NCBI RefSeq assembly: GCF_000733765.1
Contig: NZ_JPOG01000001.1
Span: forward strand, 3,730,501 to 3,794,500
Direction: 5' to 3'
From: Algiphilus aromaticivorans DG1253
GTDB taxonomy: Bacteria; Pseudomonadota; Gammaproteobacteria; Nevskiales; Nevskiaceae
Length of the DNA stretch: 64,000 nucleotides
The notes under the pieces are model-generated. The model saw only the letters and a list, made by a program, of their open reading frames with translations, did no database searches and had not been told where the DNA came from. Positions 9,533-17,255 of the stretch are shown piece by piece. How positions within the stretch are numbered: position 1 is the stretch's first letter; every line of letters begins with the position of its first letter. A program made the translations under genes and the position numbers.

Positions 9533-11091
9533 TGCCCGCCATGCCCTGCCGTCGCTTCCTGCTGCTTCCGCTCCTGGCCGTGGCCTTTCCCGGCACGGCC
9601 GCCGAGGTCGACAACACGGTGGCGGCGCCGCAGCTGGTCACGGTTCCCGTCGAGGGTGAGATCGCGCTGTCGGTGGAGGAGGCCGTGGCGCTGGCGCTGC
9701 AGCACAACCCGGAGCTGACTTCCGAGCGGCAGGCCCCCATCGTCGCCGGCAGCTTCGAGCAGGTGGAGCGCGCGCGCTTCGACCCGACGCTCTTCGGAGA
9801 AGTCGGCGCCAGTCGCGCGCTGACGCAGCAGCAGTTCGACAACACCAACGAGACGCTGGATATCACCAACGAGCGCCAGAATCTGGCGCTGGGATTGCGC
9901 CAGACGTTGCCCACCGGCACCGATCTGGAGCTAGCGATTTCGCAGGACCGTTCCGAGTCCAACCGTTCGCCGACGCAGAGTGGTGCCGAGCTCGGGCTGA
10001 CCGTGACGCAGGCGCTGCTGCGCGGCTTCGGCATTGCCAACAACCTGGTCGCGCTGCGCCAGGCGCGCACCGACGTCGCGGCCTCGGCCTACCAGCTGCG
10101 CGGCTTCGTGTCGGCACTGGTGGCGGATGTCGAGCGCCTTTACTGGGACTACGTCGGTGCGCGCGAGCGCATCCGTATCCTGGAGGCTTCCAAGGCGCTC
10201 GCCGAGCGCCAGGTCGAGGCCACGCGCACGCGCATCGAGGTCGGCGCGCAGCCGCGCACCGAGCTTGCGGCGGTGCGCGCCGAGGCTGCGCGCCGGGAGC
10301 AGGCGCTGATCGACGGTCGCGCCGCAGCCGAGCAGCTGCAGGCCGATCTGCTGCAGTTGCTGAGTCCGCCGGGTGAGCCGGCGTGGCAGCGCTCGCTGCA
10401 GCCGCGCAGCGGGCCCGAGGTCGAGGCCGGCGCGATCCCGGAAGCCGGGGAGCACATCGCGCTGGCCGAGCGCCGCCGCGCCGAACTCAACGAGGCGCGC
10501 CTGCTGCTGGCGCGCAACGAGCTGGAGACCGTCGCCACGCGCAACGGCCTGCTGCCGAGGCTGGATCTCTTCATCACCATGGGGCAGACCGGCTTCGCCG
10601 AGAGCTTCGGCGATGCCTGGCAGCGCGTCGAGGACCGCGACACCTACAACCTTTCGGCGGCGCTGCAGTTCGAGTACCCGCTGGGCAACCGCGCCGCGCG
10701 TGCGGAGGATCGCCGCGCGGGTGCCGAGACGCGCCGCGCCGAGGAGAGCCTGCGCAATCTTACGTCGCTGGTACGCGCCGAGGTGGCCAAGGCAGTGCGC
10801 GAGGTCGAGCGCTCCGCCGCCCAGATCGAGGCCTCGGCTGCGACACTGGCGCTGCAGGAGCAGACGCTGGAGGCCGAGCAGGCGCGTCTGGAAGTCGGCC
10901 GTTCCACCTCGCTGCTGGTGGCCCAGGCCCAGCGCGACCTGCTGCAGGCGCAGCTCGACCGCGCTGACGCCTTCATCGCCTATCGCAAGGCGCTCATCGC
11001 GCTCTACCGCCTGGACGGCAGCCTGCTGACGCGGCGCCTGATCGACGCCCCAGGCGCCGAGCCGCCTGCCGGCGTCGCCATGACTCCCTAG
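9532..11091 (+). CDS. TolC-family outer membrane efflux protein
   Basis: About 519 residues with a signal peptide (MPCRRFLLLPLLAVAFPGTAA). Two repeated outer membrane efflux halves follow, each with long Ala/Arg/Glu-rich coiled-coil helices. The typical LSVEEAVALALQHNPEL opening is present. The first ATG overlaps the pump stop codon (TGATG); a GTG three bases upstream and an ATG at 9541 are alternatives. It forms the outer membrane exit of the RND system. The protein ends in MTP followed by TAG. That TAG is the last three bases of a CTAG directly adjoining the MITE-like element at 11092, so the present C-terminus may have been set by insertion of that element. Confidence 0.9.
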   Translation: MPAMPCRRFLLLPLLAVAFPGTAAEVDNTVAAPQLVTVPVEGEIALSVEEAVALALQHNPELTSERQAPIVAGSFEQVERARFDPTLFGEVGASRALTQQQFDNTNETLDITNERQNLALGLRQTLPTGTDLELAISQDRSESNRSPTQSGAELGLTVTQALLRGFGIANNLVALRQARTDVAASAYQLRGFVSALVADVERLYWDYVGARERIRILEASKALAERQVEATRTRIEVGAQPRTELAAVRAEAARREQALIDGRAAAEQLQADLLQLLSPPGEPAWQRSLQPRSGPEVEAGAIPEAGEHIALAERRRAELNEARLLLARNELETVATRNGLLPRLDLFITMGQTGFAESFGDAWQRVEDRDTYNLSAALQFEYPLGNRAARAEDRRAGAETRRAEESLRNLTSLVRAEVAKAVREVERSAAQIEASAATLALQEQTLEAEQARLEVGRSTSLLVAQAQRDLLQAQLDRADAFIAYRKALIALYRLDGSLLTRRLIDAPGAEPPAGVAMTP

Positions 11092-11233
11092 GGAAGCTCT
11101 GCAAAACTGCTGCGCTTGGCATCTTGAGCGCCGGCGGTGCTCGGAGTGCTCATGTAATTGGTTTATACACTCCGCTTCCTGCGCTCCGGCGGCTCTCACC
11201 CTGCCTTCGCTCGCGACGTTTTTCAGAGCTTCC
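11092..11233. mobile_element. 142-bp MITE-like element with terminal inverted repeats
   Basis: The left end GGAAGCTCTGCAAAAC and the reverse complement of the right end, GGAAGCTCTGAAAAAC, match at 15 of 16 positions. The interior is an imperfect palindrome (for example GGAGTG and CACTCC around the AT-rich centre) and has no coding potential. Flanks are CTAG (11088-11091) and CTAA (11234-11237), both fitting the CTAR/YTAR target known for IS5-group transposases, though they are not identical duplications. Both flanks act as TAG stop codons: for the TolC gene on the plus strand and the DUF305 gene on the minus strand. The structure could also act as a bidirectional terminator. Confidence 0.65.
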
Positions 11234-11893
11234 CTAAGGCGCCGGGCGCTGCGCGCTGCCCGGCTCGCCGGCGGTGGCCGCCGGCATGCCGCCACGCATG
11301 CGCGCGATCTCGCGCAGCTGCTCGACCAGCATGCGCTCGGCCAGCTGGCGCACCGCGGGCAGCTTCGCTTCGCGCGCGGCGAAATTCAGCATGGGCAGGC
11401 CGCCTTCGTGATGGCGCTGCATCAACTCCAGGAAGATCCGGTCGCGCGTCTCGCCCTCGGCCTGCGTCAGCGTCTGTATCTCGTCGGTGGTCGCTAGTCC
11501 CGGCATGCCGCTGGAGGAGGCCTCGCAAGCCAGCAGATAGGCGCGCAACTCGTCGTCCGGTGGCTCACTGCCGGCGAGCATCCAGCTCATGGCGAGGCTG
11601 TCCGGCGTCAGCGGCTCGTCCCACAGCGCCAGCCAGCCGCGCATCTGCCCGAGCTCCACCAGTTGCCCCTCGAGGATGCGGTGGGAGAAGCCGGCCAGCG
11701 GCGTGTCGTGCTTCTGCAGGAAGAGGCTGACCAGCATGACGGCCTGATCGTGATGCCGGCTCATGTGCTGCGCGAAGCCGATGTCGACCACGCCGGGCGC
11801 GGGTGCCGCGGGCGCAGTCGTCCGGGATTGCAGCAGCGCGCCCAGCGCCAGCCCGATTGCCGCTGCGGTCAGGGCGAGCAGCCCCGCCCGCAT
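11234..11893 (-). CDS. DUF305 family protein (CopM-like, membrane-anchored or periplasmic)
   Basis: 219 residues with an N-terminal hydrophobic segment (about residues 1-23), then a DUF305 core. The family signature of paired His/Met motifs is visible in FAQHMSRHHDQAVML and LMQRHHEGGLPML. DUF305 proteins are four-helix proteins often found in copper-resistance loci; cyanobacterial CopM is one example. The start codon overlaps the stop of the upstream LVIVD lipoprotein gene (ATGA), so they form one operon. The TAG stop is formed by the flank of the neighbouring MITE-like element. A copper-binding role is inferred from family and from the nearby CueR-like regulator. Confidence 0.8.
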   Translation of the reverse strand: MRAGLLALTAAAIGLALGALLQSRTTAPAAPAPGVVDIGFAQHMSRHHDQAVMLVSLFLQKHDTPLAGFSHRILEGQLVELGQMRGWLALWDEPLTPDSLAMSWMLAGSEPPDDELRAYLLACEASSSGMPGLATTDEIQTLTQAEGETRDRIFLELMQRHHEGGLPMLNFAAREAKLPAVRQLAERMLVEQLREIARMRGGMPAATAGEPGSAQRPAP

Positions 11894-13446
11894 CAGGTGC
11901 CGCCGCTACCCAGCGGGTAGACCCCGTTGGTGAACTCCAGAACCATGAAGCCGTTGTCCATGCAGGTGACCCACAGCCGGTCGTCGACGAAGCGCGGCGG
12001 TGAGCTGCACCAGTCCGCGCTCATCTCGCCGTGCACCGCTCCCAGGCCGAGCGAGAGCAGCTCCGGCACCGAGGCCACGTAACGCAGGATGTAGGGGCCC
12101 AGCGCGCCCGGCGCTGAGCCGGAGGCGTTCTGGTCGGAGATGTGCGGCAGGATGCCGCCGCCGTAGGCGTGCAGCGAGCCGTGCAGGCGCGGCGCGTCGT
12201 CGGGAACCGCTGGCGGGTTGAAGTAGGCGATCTCGACCGGCTCGCGTGGATCGCGGATGTCGAAGACACGGATGCCGGAATTGAAGTAGCCGCAGGCCAG
12301 CGCGGTGGGGTTCTCGACGCGGTCGACATCGCAGTAATGCGCTTCGTAACCGAAGGCGCCGTTGCTGGCGACATCCTCGTGGCGCAGCGCGGCGTTCTCC
12401 GGCAGCTGGATCTCCAGCTGGATGTGCTCGATGATCTCGGGCTGGGTTTCGTCGGAAATGTCGATGATGCGCACGCCTTCCGAGGCGAACTCGTCGGCGG
12501 CGATCAGATGCGGCACACCGTCGAAGAAGACCGGCAGCGCGTGTTGCGCGCAGCTGCGCGAGTTCCAGGTGATCTGGCTGACCTGCTGGACGGCGGGCAC
12601 CGGCTCGCGGTTCTGGATGGCGCTGATGTCGAGGGTGATGATGCCGCCGGGCAGGCAGGTGGCCAGGTACATGCGGTTGCCGTCCGGGCTGAACTCGACG
12701 CCGTGGTTGGACGGGAAACCGCGCAGCCCGGTGTAGAGGATGCGCGGCTGCGCCGGATCCTCGACGTCGATGGCCGTGATGCTGCCGGCGATGAGGCCGG
12801 TCGACCAGTAGGTGCGTCCGTCCGGCGACCAGTTGCCCTCGTGGCCGAGAATATTCGAAGGCAGCTCCAGCGATGTGCCGAGCAGGCCGTTGCGGTGGAT
12901 GGGGTTGGCGCAGTCCTCGCTGATGTCGTAGACATCGAAGAAGCCCGGCGCCGTCAGCACGCCGACGGCGACGCCGCCGAGCAGGCCGCGCGCCTCGTTG
13001 ACCTTCAGCGATTCCCAGGTGCCCAGCAGCATGCCCGGGCTGGCGTGGTTGCCGGCGAACTCGGGGCTGGCGGGGTTGGTGACGTCGACGACCTGCATGC
13101 CCGGTGTGCTGCTGAGCACGGCGGCCACCGGCCCGCTGGACATGTAGGCGCAGTCGCCGCTGGAGGCGCTGACCACCGACGCGCCCTGGCCCTGATACTG
13201 GCCGACGAGGCGCATGTTGCAGGAATAGGCTTCGAGGTTGCGGCCGCTGTCGCGATCCGCCCGCGACACGCGACCCTGCAGGCCCGGCTCTGGCGCGCTG
13301 CCGGGGCCGCAGTCCGCAAGCCGCGCTACCGCGCGCTCGCTGTCCTCGGGTGGCATGGAGCCGCTGCAGGCCAGCAGGCTCAGCGCGGCGAGGCCGGGCC
13401 AGAGCCAAGCCAGCAAGCTGCGTTGCCCTTCGTGATATCCCTTCAT
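11893..13446 (-). CDS. LVIVD-repeat-type beta-propeller lipoprotein
   Basis: 517 residues starting MKGYHEGQ. A GGGGAGACAACG ribosome site decides this start over the 84-codon upstream extension. A lipobox (LALSLLAC-like, cleavage before Cys) predicts an exported lipoprotein. The mature part contains repeated blades of the form V-x-D-I/V-T/S-x-P with conserved Asp and Pro (MQVVDVTNPASPEF, ITAIDVEDPAQPRI, VRIIDISDETQPEI, IRVFDIRDPREPVE), the pattern of LVIVD/selenium-binding-like propellers. Catalytic activity is unknown. It is the first gene of an operon with the DUF305 gene and is divergent from the MerR-type regulator, so it may share copper-related regulation. Confidence 0.75.
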   Translation of the reverse strand: MKGYHEGQRSLLAWLWPGLAALSLLACSGSMPPEDSERAVARLADCGPGSAPEPGLQGRVSRADRDSGRNLEAYSCNMRLVGQYQGQGASVVSASSGDCAYMSSGPVAAVLSSTPGMQVVDVTNPASPEFAGNHASPGMLLGTWESLKVNEARGLLGGVAVGVLTAPGFFDVYDISEDCANPIHRNGLLGTSLELPSNILGHEGNWSPDGRTYWSTGLIAGSITAIDVEDPAQPRILYTGLRGFPSNHGVEFSPDGNRMYLATCLPGGIITLDISAIQNREPVPAVQQVSQITWNSRSCAQHALPVFFDGVPHLIAADEFASEGVRIIDISDETQPEIIEHIQLEIQLPENAALRHEDVASNGAFGYEAHYCDVDRVENPTALACGYFNSGIRVFDIRDPREPVEIAYFNPPAVPDDAPRLHGSLHAYGGGILPHISDQNASGSAPGALGPYILRYVASVPELLSLGLGAVHGEMSADWCSSPPRFVDDRLWVTCMDNGFMVLEFTNGVYPLGSGGT

Positions 13447-13585
13447 CGTTGTCTCCCCGTTCCCTCGTGTCGGCGCGCGGGTCGTTTCGCCCGCTTGTCG
13501 CGCATTGGCTCGCTGCTTCGAATATACACCGGGCTGCGGCGCCGACGCCTGGCGTCGCCGGGCGCGGCGCGCCATTGGAAAAGCC

Positions 13586-13617
13586 TTGACCCTGTAACTG
13601 GCTACAGGCGCTACGAT
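13586..13617 (+). promoter_or_regulatory. MerR-type promoter with overlong spacer and operator dyad
   Basis: A -35 TTGACC (13586-13591) and -10 TACGAT (13612-13617) are separated by 20 bases, longer than the usual 17. Such spacing is typical of promoters remodelled by MerR-family activators. The spacer contains the dyad CTGTAAC-TG-GCTACAG (13592-13607), with 6 of 7 arm positions matched. The element lies directly upstream of the MerR-type gene, implying autoregulation. The -10 covers the ATG at 13616, which rules out that codon as the start. Confidence 0.8.
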
Positions 13618-13645
13618 GTCCGCTCGTACCGAAATGGCGATCACC

Positions 13646-14065
13646 ATGCAGACTATCGGCCGTATCGCACGCGCCAGCGGCGTAGCGATCGAAACCATCC
13701 GCTACTACGAGCGCGAGGGGCTGCTGCAGCCGCCCGAGCGCAGCGCTTCCGGCTATCGCCTTTACACGCCGGAGGCCGTGGAGCGGCTGCGCTTCATCCA
13801 GCGCGCCAAGCGTCTCGGCTTTTCTCTGCAGGAGATCGGCACGCTGCTGGATCTTTCCGATCAGGACGCGCCCAGCGCCGAGGTGCGCGCGCTGGCCAGC
13901 GACAAGCTGGCAGTCATCGAGGCGCGGCTACGCGACCTGCAGGGTATGCGCGAGGCGTTGTCGGCGCTGGTGGCGCGCTGCGACGGGCGCGGTGATGCGG
14001 CGCACTGCCCCATCATCGGTGCACTGAGCGACGGTGGCGAAGCGGACGACCCACGGGCCGTCTAG
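13646..14065 (+). CDS. MerR-family regulator, CueR-like (monovalent copper/silver/gold sensor)
   Basis: 139 residues from ATG 13646 (MQTIGRIARAS). An in-frame ATG at 13616 lies inside the -10 element and is unlikely to be translated. The N-terminal winged helix (GVAIETIRYYEREGLL, then GYRLYTPEAV) is followed by a dimerisation helix. The metal loop has Cys112 and Cys121 in the context CDGRGDAAHCPIIGALS, close to the CPII motif of CueR but with one more residue between the cysteines. Ser77 aligns with CueR Ser77; divalent-metal sensors such as ZntR have Cys there. This favours Cu(I)/Ag(I)/Au(I) sensing. The neighbouring genes are copper-type. Confidence 0.85.
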   Translation: MQTIGRIARASGVAIETIRYYEREGLLQPPERSASGYRLYTPEAVERLRFIQRAKRLGFSLQEIGTLLDLSDQDAPSAEVRALASDKLAVIEARLRDLQGMREALSALVARCDGRGDAAHCPIIGALSDGGEADDPRAV

Positions 14066-14178
14066 CGAAACTCAGCGGGATCGCCGCGCCTGTCTTTCTG
14101 AGCGCCGGCATTTCACTACAGTCGCTCGCGACGCGTCGCGGCGTCTCCTGAGCGCTCCGCGGCGGGCATAATGCAGCG

Positions 14179-14577
14179 ATGCGCCGTTCTCGCCGCCACC
14201 GTATCGCGCCCCGCGCGCTGCTCTGCTTTGCGCTGATCGCGCAGCTGCTGCTGCCGGTGGCGCAGGCGCAGCTGATGGCGCGCGACGGTGGGCTCGCCAT
14301 GCTGGCCTGCGGCGCCGGCTCGGCCGATTTCCTTGCCAGCCTGCGCGAGCAGTTGCCGCCCGAGCTGCTGCAGTCGATGGCGGGCGAGGCCGAGGCCGAA
14401 GCGGGCATGTTCTGCCCGGCCTGCTGTGCGGCAAGCGGTGACGGTGCCGCTCCCGATGCGCCGGCGCGTGTTCGGCTGATCGCTGCCGCGGCGCCATTGC
14501 GGGCGCCACCAGCCCTTACACCGCCACGCGCTGCCGCCGTCCGGCTGCCGCCGGCTCGGGCGCCGCCCCGGGGCTGA
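14179..14577 (+). CDS. DUF2946-like small secreted protein with CPxCC motif
   Basis: 132 residues. A basic N-terminus and hydrophobic stretch (ALLCFALIAQLLLPVAQAQ) look like a signal peptide. The middle has a Cys motif, MFCPACCAAS, and the C-terminal third is Ala/Pro/Arg-rich and probably disordered. This layout fits DUF2946 proteins, which are usually found beside copper-related outer membrane proteins; the function is not established. The gene lies between the CueR-like regulator and a Met/His-rich outer membrane protein and is probably co-regulated with them. A 6-bp stem (CCGGGC/GCCCGG) follows the stop, with a T-run some 20 bases on. Confidence 0.55.
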   Translation: MRRSRRHRIAPRALLCFALIAQLLLPVAQAQLMARDGGLAMLACGAGSADFLASLREQLPPELLQSMAGEAEAEAGMFCPACCAASGDGAAPDAPARVRLIAAAAPLRAPPALTPPRAAAVRLPPARAPPRG

Positions 14578-14662
14578 CTGACCGGGCACGGCCCGGCTGC
14601 ACCGTCTTCCCCCATTTTTTCGCGCGGCGCAACGCGTTGCGCGCTGCATCGAGGATGCACGC

Positions 14663-15751
14663 ATGTTCCTTTCTTCTTCCCTTCTCGCGCGGGCGACCGT
14701 CGCAGTGCTGCTGCTGTATCCGCTGACGGTTCTCCACGCCGATGCCGGTCACGGCCCGCGCGCCGACAGTCATGCGCCCATCGGCGTCATGGGTGATCAC
14801 CTGCACGGTGCCGGCGAGTTCATGATTTCTTACCGCTACATGCACATGGATATGGCCGGCAGCCGCATTGGCACGCGCCGCGTGTCGCCGGAATTCATCG
14901 TGCAGAACGTACCCAACCGCTTCGCCGGCCGGCCCGGCCAGCCACCGACGCTGCGCGTGGTCCCGGCCAGCATGGATATGGAAATGCACATGCTTGGCGG
15001 CATGTATGGCCTCAGCGACAACATCACGCTGATGGCGATGCTGCCGGTGGTGGTCAACAGCATGGATCACATCACCTTCCAGGGTGGCAGCGGCACCGAC
15101 CGGCTCGGCAACTTCCAGACCACCAGCAAGGGCCTGGGCGATGTCGGCGTCTCGGGGCTGTTCCGCCTGGGGGGGCTGGCCGGAGGCGACGTCGTCGGCC
15201 GCTTCGGTCTGCGCGCACCCACTGGCGATACCGACAACACCGACGATGTGTTGACGCCGATGGGCGGCCGGCCGCGGCTGCGCGTGCCCTACATGATGCA
15301 GCCGGGCAGCGGCACCTGGGCGGCGACGCCGGGGCTGAGCTGGCGTGCAACCAGCGGTTCGCTGGGCTGGGGTGCGAGCTACGCCGGCGTGCTGCACATC
15401 GGGCGCAACGACGAGGGCTACACGCGCGGCGACGAGCACGAGCTCAGCGCCTGGGCAAGCTGGCTGTGGGCGCCGGCGCTGAGCAGCTCGCTGCGTATTC
15501 GCGCGCAGAGCCGCGAGGCCATTCAGGGTATCGACGCCGGTATCGTCGCCCCGGTACAGACCGCCAACCCGGACTTGCAGGGCGGTGACCGCGCCGAGAT
15601 CGGCCTGGGCCTGAACCTGCTGGGCACGCGCGGCATGCTCGCCGGCCATCGTCTCGCCGCCGAGTACCTGTTGCCCTTCTATCAGGATCTCAACGGGCCA
15701 CAGCTCGAAACCGATGCCACGCTGATTCTTGGCTACCAGTACGCCTGGTGA
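14663..15751 (+). CDS. Met/His-rich outer membrane transporter-like protein of copper clusters
   Basis: 362 residues with a signal peptide (about residues 1-26) and a beta-barrel pattern ending in an aromatic-rich strand (LILGYQYAW). The mature N-terminus is rich in His and Met (GVMGDHLHGAGEFM, YRYMHMDMAG, MDMEMHMLGGMYG), a pattern used for Cu(I) binding. Homologues annotated only as transporter are typical members of copper-resistance loci, next to DUF2946 proteins. An outer membrane role in copper handling is inferred from composition and context; the direction and substrate are unknown. Confidence 0.7.
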   Translation: MFLSSSLLARATVAVLLLYPLTVLHADAGHGPRADSHAPIGVMGDHLHGAGEFMISYRYMHMDMAGSRIGTRRVSPEFIVQNVPNRFAGRPGQPPTLRVVPASMDMEMHMLGGMYGLSDNITLMAMLPVVVNSMDHITFQGGSGTDRLGNFQTTSKGLGDVGVSGLFRLGGLAGGDVVGRFGLRAPTGDTDNTDDVLTPMGGRPRLRVPYMMQPGSGTWAATPGLSWRATSGSLGWGASYAGVLHIGRNDEGYTRGDEHELSAWASWLWAPALSSSLRIRAQSREAIQGIDAGIVAPVQTANPDLQGGDRAEIGLGLNLLGTRGMLAGHRLAAEYLLPFYQDLNGPQLETDATLILGYQYAW

Positions 15752-15823
15752 TTGAGGCGGCGCCGCGGCCGAGGGGCTGCGGCGTCGCTATAGTGCCCGG
15801 CATCCTGTATGCCGGAGCGAGCG

Positions 15824-16579
15824 ATGACCGAATATCTGTTGGCCCTGCTGGCGAGCCCTGAAGCCTGGGTGGCGCTGGCCACGCTGGTGGTCATGGAAGT
15901 CGTGCTCGGCATCGACAACCTGATCTTCATCGCCATTCTGACCAACAAGCTGCCGGAGGCGCGACGCGCCTTCGCGCGCCGGCTGGGTATCGGCGCGGCG
16001 CTGGTGCTGCGCCTGCTACTGCTGGCGACGGTGGCCTGGATCGTTCAGCTGACTGCTCCCTTGTTCAGCATCTTCGGCCAACCCTTCTCCTGGCGGGATC
16101 TGATCCTGATCGCCGGCGGTGGTTTCCTGCTCGCCAAGGCCACCATCGAGATCCACCATCACATCGATCCGGAGACGCCGGAGCACTCGGAAAGCGCCGG
16201 CTCGAAGGCCGCGATCAGCGGTGTCGGCGCGGCCGTGGCGCAGATCCTGATGCTGGATCTGGTCTTCTCGGTGGACAGCATCATCACTGCCGTCGGCATG
16301 ACGCCGCATATCCCGATCATGGTAGTGGCGGTGGTGGCGGCCGTGATGGTCATGCTGCTTGCTGCCAACCCGCTGGCGGCCTTCATCCAGCGCAATCCGA
16401 CCGTGGTGATGCTCGCGTTGGGTTTTCTGCTGCTGATCGGCACGACCCTGATCGCCGAAGGCATGGGTGCGCACGTGCCCAAGGGCTATGTCTATGCCGC
16501 GATGGCCTTCTCGGCGCTGGTCGAGGGGCTCAATATCATGGCGCGTCGCCGACGAGAGGCGCTGCGCGCCGCGAGGTGA
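15824..16579 (+). CDS. TerC family integral membrane protein
   Basis: 251 residues from ATG 15824 ([11 protein letters not shown]). A GGAG sits 6-7 bases upstream of it, which I prefer to the in-frame ATG at 15809. About seven membrane segments are visible. The family hallmarks are the acidic motifs inside helices: [19 protein letters not shown] near the N-terminus and [18 protein letters not shown] in the middle. TerC proteins are linked to tellurium resistance and, more broadly, to manganese export and metal loading of exported proteins. The last 44 bases overlap the end of the convergent deacetylase gene. Confidence 0.9.
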   Translation: MTEYLLALLASPEAWVALATLVVMEVVLGIDNLIFIAILTNKLPEARRAFARRLGIGAALVLRLLLLATVAWIVQLTAPLFSIFGQPFSWRDLILIAGGGFLLAKATIEIHHHIDPETPEHSESAGSKAAISGVGAAVAQILMLDLVFSVDSIITAVGMTPHIPIMVVAVVAAVMVMLLAANPLAAFIQRNPTVVMLALGFLLLIGTTLIAEGMGAHVPKGYVYAAMAFSALVEGLNIMARRRREALRAAR

Positions 16580-17255
16580 TATCGATGGCCAGCGCCCTCA
16601 GTAGCCGCTCGAGCGCGCCGGCCAGCCGGAGCTGGAAGTCCTGTGGATGAATGCCGACGCGCAGCGGGCGGCCGCTGCTGCGCGCCAGTAGCAGCTGGCC
16701 GCGGTTCCAGGCGCTCAGCGCCAGTGCTCGCGCGGCGGTGTCGGCCTCGAAGCCGAGCAGCGGCACAGCGTCGAGCCGGCCGCTGGCCGCGTCGATGAAG
16801 CCGGCGGTGGTCTCGACACGCGCGTAGGGCAGATCTCTCAGCGCTGTGCGCGGCAGTGCGCCCAGCGCCCAGGCCGGCGGCACATAGAGCTCGGGGGCGT
16901 CCAGACCGTTGCGCGCGAACCAGTCATAGGAGCGGCGCATGAGGGCGCCGATCTCGTCGGTGGATAGCGCCAGATGTTCGGCGGCGTCGCGCGAGATAAA
17001 CGCCGCGTGCAATCGGTGATGCAGGCCGCGGATGCCGCGCGCCCGGTGGCGCCAGCCGTGTGCCGCCAGCTCGTGCCCTTGCAGCTGCCAGCGTCGGAGC
17101 TGTAACAGCTCGTCGGTCTGCCAGCGGCAGCCGGGCACGACCAGCAGGGTGGCCGGGGGCAGCCGATGCCGCCGCAGCCGCGTCAGGATGTCGGCCACCG
17201 GCGCCAGCGTTTCCGGCATGACGTCGTGCACCGACAGCAACGGCCGGATGTTCAT
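16536..17255 (-). CDS. DUF2334-type polysaccharide deacetylase-like protein
   Basis: 239 residues starting [16 protein letters not shown]. The fold is that of NodB/DUF2334 carbohydrate esterases: SVHDVMP supplies the early Asp, [13 protein letters not shown] the metal-binding His pair, and VPPAWALG and GIHPQDF the later catalytic-site blocks. The probable reaction is removal of N- or O-acetyl groups from a glycan or glycolipid. It is the third gene of an operon with a sulfotransferase and a GT4 glycosyltransferase, joined by ATGA overlaps. Its end overlaps terC on the other strand by 44 bases. Confidence 0.75.
   Translation of the reverse strand: MNIRPLLSVHDVMPETLAPVADILTRLRRHRLPPATLLVVPGCRWQTDELLQLRRWQLQGHELAAHGWRHRARGIRGLHHRLHAAFISRDAAEHLALSTDEIGALMRRSYDWFARNGLDAPELYVPPAWALGALPRTALRDLPYARVETTAGFIDAASGRLDAVPLLGFEADTAARALALSAWNRGQLLLARSSGRPLRVGIHPQDFQLRLAGALERLLRALAIDITSRRAAPLVGDAP

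Noticed and set aside
13616-13645. ATG at 13616 as the start of the MerR-type regulator
   Set aside because: It lies within the -10 hexamer of the gene's own promoter, so it would not be transcribed. The start at 13646 also gives exact CueR numbering for Ser77.
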